NCBI GenBank assembly: GCA_030068075.1
Contig: CM057832.1
Location: 76,507,002 to 76,571,001 of the forward strand
Direction of reading: 5' to 3'
DNA: 64,000 bases
DNA from: Paguma larvata
Taxonomy: Eukaryota; Chordata; Mammalia; Carnivora; Viverridae
A program made the translations under genes and the position numbers. Below are positions 45,850 to 57,276 of this stretch, in pieces. A model generated the notes under the pieces. That model saw only the letters and a program-made list of their open reading frames with translations. It ran no database searches and was not told where the DNA came from. Position 1 is the first letter of the stretch. Each line of letters begins with the position of its first letter.

Positions 45850-46645
45850 CAAATATAAGTGTACTTCTCCTTTGGAAGCTGTGGTAAAAAGAAGGTAAAT
45901 TCACTCAACCCACCACTCATCTTTCCCTTCTTTCTGGCTCAGTGACTCAGTGACATGTGGGACACCACATGAGACATGGGCTTAAAAACCCCTGAATTAC
46001 ATACACTTCCTTATTTTCTTAGACTGTTTTCTTGAAACAAGGTCTCATATTAGAACCGAGGCTGTGCCACACACTTCACAAAACCACTTCCTGCCTTAGG
46101 ACCATAGACAAGGACAGGAACTAATAATATGGTTTAGCTGGATACAATCTCTGGAAATTGCTTGTCAAATGAATATGAACCCCCTTAATTTTTCTGAATG
46201 AAACCAGAAATCTTCCACTCAGTCTCAGAACCTAAGAACACACACTGAAGGAGATTCTGTTTGGAGCTGATTCGTTTTGGCTTCCTGGCTAAGTTGCACC
46301 TGGGTGACCAGTCAGTGGAGCTCAGCTCCAGGGCATTCCTTCAGCTCGAGCCACTGCCCAACTGTAGCGGTAAAAATGAATATCTCGTTTCCTGCAACAT
46401 CTTCTCTGCGACACCTCCAGAGTCCCGTTCCACATGTCGACATTTTGTCCTCAAGACGGCCATTCCCTGTTATCGTTTAGAAATCTCTGAGGTGTAAATA
46501 AGTTGGAATTACCCAAAGAGTTCTGTATAAAAGAGACAAAAGGAAAATTTTAAAAGGCAGTCATATTAGGGGTAAATATTAGGGGTAAATATTTCATTAG
46601 AGGATTTCAAAATAAAGTGAAATTAGATCAAAATAATATGTAAAT
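45850..46645. other. Anonymous sequence with a short duplication
   Basis: ATTAGGGGTAAAT occurs twice in tandem at 46566-46591. Otherwise nothing was recognised. Confidence 0.5.
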
Positions 46646-46796
46646 AGGAACGACTGGATGGCTCAGTTGGTTAAAAATCCTGTTTCTGCTCAGGTCATGA
46701 TCTTGCAGTTCGTAAGTTCAAGTCCCACATCAGGCTTTGCACTGACAGTGTGGAACCTGCTTGGGGTTCTCCCTCCCTCCCTCCCACCCTCCCTCC

Positions 46797-46836
<40 letters not shown>

Positions 46837-46880
46837 CTGTCCCACTCTCTTCTCTCTCAAAATAAACTTAAAAAAATAGT
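46646..46880 (+). mobile_element. Carnivore tRNA-Lys SINE, diverged, long CT tract
   Basis: Head GGAACGACTGGATGGCTCAG. The B box GTAAGTTCAAGTCCCACATC is mutated, and a (CT)n run of about 32 bp is at about 46801-46832. Confidence 0.88.
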
Positions 46881-47281
46881 AATATTGAAATAATTAACAC
46901 AATACAGATTTTAAAGCACTTAACATATCCTAATGCCTTAGATTCCTCCTCCCTACCATCACTTGCTGTTTCAGGGGGCACTCGTATGCTTACCAACATG
47001 TAACAGTATTGAATATTTCATTTATGGAAACTTCTGTGCAGGGTAAACCTTTCCTGTCTTCAAATATGACTGATTCCAGTCCAAAGTTTCCACCGGAAAG
47101 AAGACTATTTTTTTTTAATTCAGTAAGAAAAATAAGAATTCTATTTTTATTCTGAAATCATGTGCTGATTTCTTCTTGAATTTTGGCTTGAATTTCTGGA
47201 AAGTATATCAAAAAAAGAAGGCTCCAAAATATGTGGATACTTTTTCAAACCCTAAAAAAGAAAGGAGATGAAGTGTCTATT
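46881..47281. other. Anonymous sequence
   Basis: Nothing was recognised. Confidence 0.5.
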
Positions 47282-47299
47282 AGAAAACTGGTATCTTCT

Positions 47300-47517
47300 G
47301 GAGTGCCTGGGTGGCTCAGTCGGTTAAGCGTCTGGCTTTTGCTCAGGTCATGATCTCACAGTTTGTGGGTTCGAGTCCCACATTGGGCTCTGTGCTGACA
47401 TCTCAGAGCCTGAAGCCTGCTTTGGAGTCTGTGTCTCCCTCTCTCTCTGCCCCTCCCCTGTTACGCTCTGTGTCTCCCTCTCTCAGAAATAAATAAACAT
47501 TAAAAAAATTTAAAAAA
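47300..47517 (+). mobile_element. Felid-type tRNA-Lys SINE
   Basis: GGAGTGCCTGGGTGGCTCAG head, GTGGGTTCGAGTCCCACATT B-box area, and tail AAATAAATAAACATTAAAAA. AGAAAACTGGTATCTTC and AGAAAATTGTATCTTC flank it, indicating a decayed target duplication. Confidence 0.95.
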
Positions 47518-47639
47518 AGAAAATTGTATCTTCAATTTACTTTATATCTGAAAGGTAGAATTAGAAGAAAATGATATAAATATAACCACAAATTAGTATG
47601 ATCACAATAAAATAATTATTATACATTAAAGTTTAGTTT

Positions 47640-48370
47640 AAAAATCTAGGCGTAACCTCTCACCTATTGAGACAGCCACCGTCAAGAGGGCAGAAAACAG
47701 GTGGTGGCAAGGATGCGGAGAAACTGAAATGTTTATGTTCTCTTGGTGGGACTATAAAATGGTTCTGTTGCTATGGAAAATAGTGTGGAAATTCTTCAGA
47801 CAATTGAAAAAAAAAAGAATTATTGTGTGGATCCGTCAATCCCACTGCGGGGTACGTATCCAAAAGGATCAAAAGTGGAGTCTGGAGGAGATATTTGCAC
47901 GCCCGTGTTCCTTGCCGTATTATTCACAATCCAAGAGGAAGAAACAACTCAAACGTCTATTGGCAGATGGATGGATAAAATGCGGCGTATCCAGACGACG
48001 GAATAGTACACAGCCTGCAAAGGAAGGGATGTGTTGCGGCAACACACGTGAAACGTGAGGGCGTTATGCTGAATGAAAGGAGCCCGTCACAAAATGACAA
48101 ACCCTGTATGTTTCCACTCGCGCGAGTCATCTAAAGTGGTCAAAATTGAAGAAACGGAAAATAGAAAGGTGGTTGCCGATGGCTGGGAGCGGGGTGGGAG
48201 ACCTGGTGTTTGATAGTCATGGAGTTTGAGTTTTCCAAGATGAAAACGTTCTAGAGATCTATCGTACAACAACGTGAGTCCACAGATCCCTCCTGAGTTG
48301 TACGCTTTAAGGCGTTTAAGATTGTAAATGTGGTATCACGTGTTCATAATAATTAAAAATAAAATCCAAA
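47640..48370 (+). mobile_element. Old L1 3' end
   Basis: ORF2 C-terminal and 3' UTR wording is visible: GGTGGTGGCAAGGATGCGGA, TCTTGGTGGGACTATAAAAT, GGAAAATAGTGTGGAAATTC, TATCCAAAAGGATCAAAAG, ATTATTCACAATCCAAGAGG and CAGATGGATGGATAAAATGC, then a 3' UTR ending AAAATAAAATCCAAAAATAA. Several CpGs remain. Confidence 0.88.
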
Positions 48371-48449
48371 AATAAAGAGGTATAGCTGTTATTTATGAGA
48401 CAAGTGAAAATATTGGAAATGTTACACTACAAAATTAACACTACTATTA

Positions 48450-48715
48450 TGATAATAAGAATAATGGCCATGGTGTATGTAGGCATAATAATTATAATCA
48501 CAAGTAGCTTTTGAATGTTTTCCTGTTCCAGGCTATTTATATATAATTTTTTTTCTGTAACTCATAATACAGATTTGCAAGATATATAGAGTTATTCTCC
48601 TTTTACTGAAGAGAAAACTTTGCCTCCTTACAGGCCTTGCACTGGTGACAACTCAAAAGAGACGGAGACAAAACTTGAACTTGTCTGGCTCCAGAGGTCA
48701 TGAGTTAGTATGAGC
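48450..48715 (+). mobile_element. MIR SINE
   Basis: Diverged MIR order: TAGCTTTTGAATGTTTTCC, CCAGGCTATTTATAT, TTTTACTGAAGAGAAAACTT and CTTGAACTTGTCTGGCTCCA. Confidence 0.75.
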
Positions 48716-48926
48716 ACCTAATCTTCAATTTTGTTAATACTAATCTGTAGCACACTTTTAATGGCTTCACATTCATCCTTGAAAAAGTGAATCTTCATTT
48801 TTGAGATTATCTTTAAACCAACTAGGTGTGTTGTCATTATTGAAAACCAAAGCAAGTAACTATGTACGTCAGACTTGATCTTTTTCTCAAGGGTGACCTC
48901 AACACGACATCAAAGAATGGGGCCAG

Positions 48927-49154
48927 GGGGGCCTGGGTGGCTCAGTGGGTTAAGCGGCCGACTTCGGCTCAGGTCATGATCTCACGGTCTGTGAGTTCGA
49001 GCCCCGTGTCGGGCTCTGTGCTGACGGCTCATCAGAGCCTGGAGCCTGCTTCCGATTCTGTGTCTCCCTCTCTCTCTGCCCTTCCCCTGCTCATGCTCTG
49101 TCTCTACGTCTCTCAAAATTAAATAAAAGTTAAAAAAAATTAAAAAAAAAAAAA
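48927..49154 (+). mobile_element. Felid-type tRNA-Lys SINE, young
   Basis: GGGGGCCTGGGTGGCTCAGT head, B box TTCGAGCCCCGTGTCGGGCT, and poly-A tail. A perfect 15-bp target duplication AAAGAATGGGGCCAG is at 48912-48926 and 49155-49169. Confidence 0.96.
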
Positions 49155-49169
49155 AAAGAATGGGGCCAG

Positions 49170-49473
49170 TTCTTGAAAATCTCACAAATGCCACATTAAA
49201 AAGCCTTCCTAGACTGTTCAAATTGTAAATTCACCTCTGTGATGACCTAGTATCAAAACTAATAATGCCATTTGTGTTTTCCACTAAATTTTACAAAATC
49301 TAGTAGTAAAAATGAGGTTTGACATCAATATATTTTATTTCCGGGTTTCCGTGATGATGATGGTAACATGGATGAGGCTGAAGGTGCTAGATATTGACCA
49401 CTTCCTTGAACCGGCATCTGAGTGGGGGGCAGGGAGGGACTATAATTAGCCTCACTTTAAAGAAGAGGTGTGG
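49170..49473. other. Anonymous sequence
   Basis: Nothing was recognised. Confidence 0.5.
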
Positions 49474-49708
49474 TGGGACAACTGGGTGGCTCAGTCGGTG
49501 GAGCTGAACTTCAGCTCAGGTCATGATCTCGAGGTTTGTGGAGCCCTGCATTGGGCTCCCTGCCATCATGGCAGAGCCCACTTGGGATCCTCTGTCTCCC
49601 TCTCCTTGCCTCTTGCCCGCTCATGTTCTCTCTCTCTCTCTCTCTCTCTCTCCCCCCCCTCAAAAATAAATAGACATCTAAAAAATAAGTAAATACAAAA
49701 ATAAAAAG
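49474..49708 (+). mobile_element. Carnivore tRNA-Lys SINE, rearranged
   Basis: GGGACAACTGGGTGGCTCAG head. GTCCGAC and TTCGAGC are lost, so GGTTTGTGGAGCCCTGC remains of the B box. The CT run ends in CCCCCCC. Confidence 0.9.
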
Positions 49709-51309
49709 ATGTGAAAATGGTTAAACATTTTAGAGGGTCACACAAGAGATAAGACAGCGCCTAAATTCAAGTCAGAGACTTTAAGGTATTGCGACATAAC
49801 CTTTTGCTCCCTAAACAAATTGCATCACAACATGCTCAAGAAATACACCTGAGGCAGATGCAGGGCAGGGTTAAATTCCTGCCAAGCTTCCTTTATCACA
49901 CCCTGGTTCACATCTCTTGAACAGAGCAATCTCTTAGAGTGAGCCAGGAGCTTCTACCGTTTCCAGCTCCTGAAATTTCTAACATGACTTCACGCTGCAC
50001 AAAACTATCCTAAAAGTAAGTTGCCCAGACGAACTTGCTGCCCATGTAGTCCATATTAGAGTACAGTGTAGTGTTCCAATGTGGACGTCCATTCAGAATA
50101 GATTGACTCCATTCTCTACAAAAGAGAAGAGAACGAGTCAAGAATACTGCACGAGAAACCCTGACATTGTACATTTCAGAGCCGTGAACATCGTATCCAA
50201 GACCTAGGTCTATCTGGATAAGTAACAGGATTTATATTTTGATCATTATAAATTTTGCTTTTTATATCACGTATTAGGCAACCTATTATTTATCTGGGTA
50301 GAGAATCTAAAAGTTGAGGTCATAATAAATGATTTTGGGAAAGCCCGACTATACCCAAAGGAGAAATCAAATTATCTCCGTGATCAGATTGAAAAGTCAA
50401 ACACAGAAATATAAATGCTAATGATACAGTAGGCCTGATGAAACAGATTGTGGGCTCGCAAATTTTATCCTCCAAAATATGTTTTAGAGTCCACTATTTT
50501 ATTCTAATAAAGTATTCTATCTCATGTCATTAGCGAGGTAGCAGGCATTTGTGGAAGTTTATGTTTTATTAATTTTCATTATTACTCTTCTTGGAATTCA
50601 AAATACAAGTTCTATCAGATATATTTGTTGAAGAAATACATGGTTTATACAGTAACATGTTTTACTGAACAGTCTTTGTTTTGCATACGTTTCATTCAAA
50701 TCATTTGTAACTGCGTTGTGCGCCTCTAATGGTATTCTGTGTCCGGTATTCTGTATCTTAGTCATTGGGGTCACCTGCCACGTTTCGTATTTGTTGCTTA
50801 ACCCAGGATCTTGGCAGTATTTTGTATTTCTGAAATATATTCAGATATCGTCCCATCGAATTAAGATGAAAATAAAGCCACTTGACATGTTAATCACACA
50901 CCCACACACCAGCTCATAGTCCTCAGTGGTGTTCAGATTTTTAAAAAGTCCTCACAAACGCTAACATTAATATTTAGCATCAGATAGTTGCCAGAAGAAA
51001 TGCTAAGTACAGCATGATCACATGTATGTATGTATATGTATTATATATGTATATATCTCCTCCATCAAATAAATATTTTTTCAGCGAATTTAAATCAAGA
51101 TCAAAATAATAAATATATATAAGTGTGTGGAAGAGGAACTAGTCTATTTGCATAAAGAAAAATAATGCACATCAAAATAAACGTTTCTGTTCGCAAAGAA
51201 TATTCAGGAACATAATTGTGTAGACCCTAGAAAAAAATAAACTAAATTACCAGTAAGTTTGGTAGAGAGAAGAAAGGAAGAAATGAATGCAAAAAAATAT
51301 TACATCTAA
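49709..51309. other. Anonymous A+T-rich sequence
   Basis: No gene or family was recognised. ATGTATGTATGTATATGTAT lies at about 51023-51042. Confidence 0.5.
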
Positions 51310-51323
51310 AATTAAACTGCTAA

Positions 51324-51489
51324 GGGGCACCTGGGTGGCTCAGTTGGTGAAGGATCCCCCTTTGACTCAGGTCATGATCTCACAGTTTGTGAGTTCGAGC
51401 CCGCATTGGACTCTGTGCTGACAGTTCAGAGCCTGGAGTCTGCTTCAGATTCTGTGTCTCCCTCTCTCTCTGCCCCTCTCTCATTCATA

Positions 51490-51524
<35 letters not shown>

Positions 51525-51560
51525 TCTCTCAAAAATAAATAAACATTAAAAAAATTCTTT
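51324..51560 (+). mobile_element. Felid-type tRNA-Lys SINE
   Basis: GGGGCACCTGGGTGGCTCAG head, (CT)n run, and AAATAAATAAACATTAAAAA tail. AATTAAACTGCT/AATTAAACTACT flank it. Confidence 0.95.
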
Positions 51561-51699
51561 TAATTAAACTACTGAAACATCTTTAGTATTCTTTGTTGTA
51601 ATGTTAAGAGAATTTGCTTCCTCAGTCTAATGCCTAACAGAATTTATAAGAAATTTGATAAGTAAGAATGATTTTAAAAACTAACTATGAAATTTAAGC

Positions 51700-52150
51700 A
51701 TGATAATAGTATGGTAACAGTGTAAATAGTACAATCCTTCTGAAAAGGATTTTGGTACTCTGTATGAAGAACTCAAGAATCATTTTATCAGATGATCCAG
51801 AAAGTGTACTTCTTAGCATAAGGCTATAACTCAAAAGGAAGCAAAAACTGGTGTATGAAGATGGCCATTCTAGCATTAGCAAGATATTCAATATCACCAT
51901 TATCTAGGCGGGCTGAACGTTGCACGCAATGCAGGTATCCATCCCCAAGACGGCAGATGGATGAGATGCGGCGGGTGTGCACCATGGAGTATTATGTAAC
52001 CATTAGAAGCAACAGATTCGAAATACACCTGGCAGTCACATTTGGATATTAGAAATATAAGGCTTCATGAAGAGAAAAGATTGAGATGAAAATAACAAGG
52101 GCATTTACATAAAGTTCATGATAATATAAGAATACATGGTAATGCACGCA
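51700..52150 (+). mobile_element. Old L1 3'-region fragment
   Basis: L1-like ORF2 end wording: AGTGTACTTCTTAGCATAAG, GGTATCCATCCCCAAGACGG, CAGATGGATGAGATGCGGCG, CATGGAGTATTATGTAACCA and GAAGCAACAGATTCGAAATA. Strongly decayed. Confidence 0.6.
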
Positions 52151-52183
52151 ATAGAAAGTCTATTTACAAGAATGCATAACGGA

Positions 52184-52220
52184 GCTCCAGTGGCGCAATC
52201 GGTTAGCGCGCGATACTTAC
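52184..52220 (+). pseudogene. Retro-inserted 5' half of tRNA-Ile-UAU
   Basis: GCTCCAG (acceptor strand), TG, GCGC...GCGC D arm with AATCGGTTA in its loop, G, CGATA (stem) and CTTA (anticodon loop, 32-35). This is the 5' half of the intron-containing tRNA-Ile-UAU; the last base C differs from the expected U36. No intron, 3' half or poly-A follows. CGGA-type bases at 52180-52183 precede it, either leader or untemplated. The perfect 14-bp repeat ACAAGAATGCATAA is at 52166-52179 and 52221-52234. The tRNA name rests on a remembered sequence. It is not a working gene, since it lacks the B box and 3' half. Confidence 0.88.
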
Positions 52221-52238
52221 ACAAGAATGCATAAAACA

Positions 52239-52431
52239 GGGCACCTGGATGGCTCAGTCCGCTGTTCTTGAGTTCGAGTTCGAGCCCCGCTATGGACTTT
52301 GTGCCGATAGCTCACAGCCTGGAGCCTGCTTCAGAATCTGTCTCTCTCTCTCTTTCTCTCTTTCTCTGACTCCCCCTCCCACTTGCACTCTGTCTCTCAA
52401 AAATGAATAAATGTTAAAAAAAAATAAAACA
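52239..52431 (+). mobile_element. Carnivore tRNA-Lys SINE with A-B box deletion
   Basis: GGGCACCTGGATGGCTCAGT head, then a jump to TTCTTGAGTTCGAGTTCGAG (duplicated GAGTTC, B box), losing the middle. A 16-bp duplication AAGAATGCATAAAACA is at 52223-52238 and 52432-52447. It sits within the right repeat of the tRNA-Ile insert. Confidence 0.93.
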
Positions 52432-52447
52432 AAGAATGCATAAAACA

Positions 52448-55400
52448 AACAAAAACAGCATTTTCCACAGATTAAGAATAAATGCCGGTGGGTTGGGGAC
52501 AGTCCTGGAAGTGGGAGGTGGGGATATGAAATAATAAACCAACCAGAAAACACGGCCAGGCATCGCGTGAACGATAAAATGCACGAGAACTGAAGATGAT
52601 GTTAACTCAAGTCTCTACTCCTGAGTTGAGTCATAGTTTTCTGAATGACTTGGGGAAAAAGCAGAATTCCAAGTTGTTCATAAAGAGAGAGATCAACGAT
52701 ATGAAATGGCCGGTATCGAAAAAAGGCTCTAAACTGTGAACAGTGGGTGACAAAAAGAATCGCAATTAATCTTATTTGCCTTTTATATTGTCAAATACTC
52801 CTACCTACTAGCTCCAAAGAGCTCATTCACAGTGCTTATGACCTCAGTATCCTTTGAGATGTTTCCGTGGTAGTAGATTCGTTGGGGCATGCATTAACCA
52901 AAGCATCAGCAATGGCTTGGACGTTGTCGTGAGGAGTCAAACCTTAGCATGATTATTTCTCTCCAACTACATTCCACATCACATACACATCTCATGCCAG
53001 AAGAGCGATGCACCATATAACTTGAATGAACCTAATTAACTTAGGAATATAAGGAATATAAGTATATTGTTTTAAACCTGCAACCAATTTCGCTTGCCAG
53101 TGGCAGCACTCAATCTTGAGGGTGTAAAATAGAAAAGTTTCCAAACTCCATTTTCTCCAAGTGTATTTCAATCATAAAAAAAAAAAAAAAGGCAGTACAC
53201 GTGTGTGTCTGGAAGCACACTTATAAAAATTAGAGGTTAACTTACTTGAGAGAAATCACTAGACAATGAATTATAATAAGAGATTTTTCAAATCCATTGT
53301 AAGGATTTTACTGTTATCACCATGCAGAAAGAGACGGAGCTGAAGCATATTAGGGGATAGGAGAAAAATGATGTATGATGAATGTAGAAATTCTTTTACT
53401 TACTGTACCTGATCTAGAATTCTAGCTGGCACCTTGAACTACATTGTTTTCTGTTTCTTATTGATTTTTTTCTGTCTCTTCTTCTAACTAGAGGGCACTT
53501 TACTCCTCACACCTCTTCATTTGCTCAATTATCTACCTTTTTATGTTTTTTCTTTTTCCTGATGCCCTCATCTTAGCAAATTGGACCCTGAGAACTAGGA
53601 TTCTTTACAAGATATTTTGCTCTTCTGTGGACCATCAGATTGGGTCAAAAAGATTTCTCACAAGCAACATCCACTTCTGCCTGTATTATGATCTCAAAAT
53701 TTATTTCTATATAGTCAGTGAATTCAAGTAAGGTATGAGAGTAAATTGGAAGATTCCTGTTGAATAATCTTTGTAAGTATTTAAGTCACCTTCGGAAATA
53801 CTATGCTGATAATTTTAAGCCTGAGACCTCGTAGTTTCAGATGTAAAATGGGAGAAACTAAATCATTAGTTCATTTCTCCAAGGAACTCATCTCCGTTGT
53901 TGGTCTTCATCAATCAGCCAATTATAGATTCATAATTCAAATATGTGCCTTATCCACCCAACCGGGAAATTTTCCTGAGTTCTCGAAGGATTCAGAGCTG
54001 TTCTTAGGGTCCCTACATAAGAACTAGGTAACACTGCCCTATAATCTCACTGACTAAGCCTCAAATTTACTCATAGTTTGGGTAAGGTTCACTATAGGAA
54101 AATTAGACGAAAACAGGATGAAGGCCAACCTTCTGGGTACTCAGCGTATCTCACCAGTATCCTTGCCATCTCACCAAAACCCTCATCCTGGCATGAATTT
54201 AAATCCTTCCATTATCGTATGTAGTAAGATGATCATGGAGAGAAATAAACTGATGAAGCTCCTGGGGTGCCTTTATAATCCGTAGCGGAAGGTAATGGAA
54301 ACCTCAGCAGGACTAACTTCACTGCAGATCTTGAGTAAGTGGTCATTTTATCTATTCTGAGAAACTCCGCATCGCTGTGGTCATAAGTCCTGCCAAAGCA
54401 AAGGGCACAGAGAACACTGGCCATCACACATGTGATAGCACTTCTGGGGGGAAAGCCGCCATTCTTGGAAGCCAACTCTGCAAAGACTTTTACGAGATCA
54501 GAAGCTTCTTGATGACCCGATCCTCAAGTAAGCAAAGGCAGGGGAGGATTTTTCTTCTGTTTTAGGAAAAGTTCATAAAGCATTAGGGCAACTTTCTCAT
54601 AAAGCTTCCAACTCTCCCCATAACTGAAAATGAAAGACTGTCTTTCTTCCAGCAAGGAAAGCGGATGCATGTTGGGTCAGTCGGTAAAATGCAATCCATC
54701 TTTGAGGTAGTGCTTGCCTCACCGTTTTTCATCCCATTCACTACCAGGACAGGCAAGTTTGATGAGAAAGGCATCTCTGTATTTCTTTCTCATTTCCATG
54801 AATGAAAAGTAAGGATAGTTTCCATGCTGTAGAAGATTCTTTATGACAGGAAAGGACCATGATCCAGGAGAAGACACTTGCCCTCTCCCCTTCGTCTCTA
54901 GCACTCTTATGAAAACAAAACCATTGCCAAAGTCATGATACAAGTAATCACCTCTGCAGGAGTGATTGTCGTGTCACTTGGATATCATTCTCAGAAAGAA
55001 AGCACTAAAAAGATAAGACCATAAACCTTATTTTTTCTATCTTAAGCAGAGACTAAGTAGTCTTTCTTTCTTTCAACATTTAGAAGAAGAGTACAGACTC
55101 TTTGCAGTTGGTTGAAAGCCATTCTTAACTGAGACAATAAGAGCAAACTCAAATTCTTGTAAAATGTGTTACATCTTTGTCCCAATTCTAACCACCAGCC
55201 CGAACCCTTCCTTGTCGCTCACTGATATGATGGAAGAAGCGGACAATTCGATGTAGAAGGTAGTCTGGTCATTGGGAAAGGGATGGAGCCTAAGAAGCTG
55301 ATTCATTAACGGAGGGGCCTTTGTCTTGCCACTTAACCTAAGTGCATCTCAGTTTTCTCATCTAACTATTCCACAAAATTAGTCATACTTTCTTTGAACA

Positions 55401-56043
55401 ACCATCTATTGAACCTCCTTCCACCCCAAGTCAGGCATGAAAAATATAAAACAAAATTTCATCGGCTCAACAAAAATAAAATCATAAGGTGGAAAGGGCT
55501 ATCAAGGATTTCATACAGAGCCGTCTGCCATCGTTTGAGAACCAGATTAAATTATTGTTAAAATGTGCTTGGTGAATTATAAGCCATTTGGTGGATCCCT
55601 AATTGGTTGTTTGTGTATCCTGTCCTTGGACTTGCCAGGCTGTTTGTAAAGGTGATTTTCTGAGGCTCTCTTTCTGCTCCGTGACCTGCCACATAGATAC
55701 GGGTGGCTGATCTAAGGATGGGCTACTGACTCAAGAGGGACTTTCCTTAGGAATATGGAACTGAGACCGTGAATGGTCACCCTCTCGGGGCAGCTAGATC
55801 TCTAAACTTTAAGTCCAAAGATAGGATTTGGCGACCTTTCACCCACTGGAAGGCCTTGAGAAACTGGTGAAAGCAGGTCTGAAAAGTTTAAAACACAAAA
55901 GCACCCCCTGATCTTGCATCCACTTCCTCCAGTACCTTCCTAAGACCTTGTCCTTGGATTGAATTCTTTCCTGCATAAATAGCAAGGACTGGTGTCTGTT
56001 ATTTGCAACCAAGAAGGTCCTAACAAAAGAAAAGTTTCATACG
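52448..56043. other. Anonymous sequence, longest repeat-poor stretch
   Basis: About 3.6 kb with no SINE, LINE or gene recognised, apart from a poly-A run at 53176-53191 and MIR-like words near 53800-53870 and 55320-55390 (TCTCAGTTTTCTCATCTAAC). No frame is recognisably coding. Confidence 0.5.
53484..53499 (+). promoter_or_regulatory. CTCF-like motif
   Basis: CTAACTAGAGGGCACT fits the CTCF core from ACTAGAGGGCACT. The first CC is replaced by TA. Same orientation as the 28393 motif. Occupancy unknown. Confidence 0.35.
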
Positions 56044-56059
56044 CATGCAGAATATTTTT

Positions 56060-56265
56060 TTAAATGTCTATCTATTTTTGAGAGAGGGGGAGAGACAGAG
56101 TGTGAGCAGGGGAGGGGCAAAGAGAGGGAGCACAGAATCCAAAGTTGGCTCCAGGCTCTGAGCTGTCAGCACAGAGCCCGATGTGAGGCTCGAACCCACA
56201 AATCCTGAGATCATGACCTGAGCCAAAGTCAGATGCTTAATCAACTGAGCCACTCAGATGCCCCA
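56060..56265 (-). mobile_element. Felid-type tRNA-Lys SINE
   Basis: TTTTAAATGTCTATC start, GAGGCTCGAACCCACAAATC, and CACTCAGATGCCCC end. Target duplication ATGCAGAATATTTTT at 56045-56059 and 56268-56282. Confidence 0.95.
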
Positions 56266-56282
56266 ATATGCAGAATATTTTT

Positions 56283-56469
56283 ATTAGCTATTGCATTTAT
56301 GGTAACTAGCGAGAGAATAAAAACCTCCTCTCCCTGCAAAGAGAGCAGTGAAACTGTTCACTCTTCTCAAATTACTGACACAAATAACATTGATGGGCAG
56401 TGTACTCACTGACCAGTGTTAATATCCATTTCTCTTTGATTTTTGAACAGGCCAGTGCTTGATTTCTTC
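56283..56469. other. Anonymous sequence
   Basis: Nothing was recognised. Confidence 0.5.
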
Positions 56470-56560
56470 TAAACTAAAAATACATATTTAATATGTAATA
56501 TAGTATGTATGTAATGTATGTATATAATATGTATATATGTAAGGCATATATAATAAAGAG
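56470..56560. repeat. (ATGT)n/AT-rich tract
   Basis: TATGTATGTAATGTATGTAT with ATATATG units, imperfect. Confidence 0.85.
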
Positions 56561-56867
56561 CCTTATTCAACTGAGAAGTCTTCTTACAACAGCAATGAAT
56601 TTGTCTTCCAGTTCGGAGGAGAGATTTAGGGTGGTAAAACCAGTACATTTATGCTCTACTGAAAAAATGTACCAAGGATCAAAGAAATGTTTATCTTAAA
56701 GCTCCCACTCTAAATATGCTGGCAAAGCCTTTGTTACCTATTTTGTTTGGTTGTTTGATCTTTCCAAGTTCACAGATACCATGTGGCTAACTATACCAGC
56801 TTGGCTGGCACTATTTTACTTAAGGACTGAACTGCAGCTAAAAGCAAAAGATCAACTTATTATTATT
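56561..56867. other. Anonymous sequence
   Basis: Nothing was recognised. Confidence 0.5.
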
Positions 56868-57053
56868 TTCTAATGTTTATTTATTTGGAGGAGGGTAGGG
56901 GAAGAGAGAGAGAGAGGGAGACTCAGAATCTGAAGCAGCTCCAGGCTCCGAGCTGTCAGCACAGAGCCTGATGCAGGGCTCAAACCCATGAAACGTGAGA
57001 TCACGACTGGAGCCAAAGTCAGACGCTCAACTGACTGAGCCACCCGGGCACCC
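56868..57053 (-). mobile_element. Carnivore tRNA-Lys SINE (first of tandem pair)
   Basis: TAATGTTTATTTATTTGGAG start, GCAGGGCTCAAACCCATG, and CTGAGCCACCCGGGCACCCC end. It probably inserted in the T-rich end of the following copy. Confidence 0.92.
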
Positions 57054-57065
57054 CTCAATTTATTT

Positions 57066-57276
57066 TAAAAATATTTTTTAAGTTTTATTTATTTTGAGAG
57101 AGAAAGAGCGTGCACGCACAAGTGTGAGCAGGGCAGGGACAGAAAAAGAGAGAGAGAGAATCCTAAGCAGGCTCCATGCTGACTGATGTGGGGCTTGAAC
57201 TCACATACCGAGAGATCGTGACCCAATCTGAAATCAAGAATCCTGTGCTTAACCCACTGAGCCACCCAGGCGTCAC
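57066..57276 (-). mobile_element. Carnivore tRNA-Lys SINE (second of tandem pair)
   Basis: TTTAAGTTTTATTTATTTTG start, GGGCTTGAACTCACATACC, and GAGCCACCCAGGCGTCAC end. AGATCAACTT before the first copy matches AGATCAATTT after this one, so the pair shares an outer target duplication. Confidence 0.92.

Noticed and set aside
45648..45920. 90-codon minus frame
   Set aside because: It is an L1 ORF2 C-terminal remnant and is included in the L1 feature, not an independent gene.
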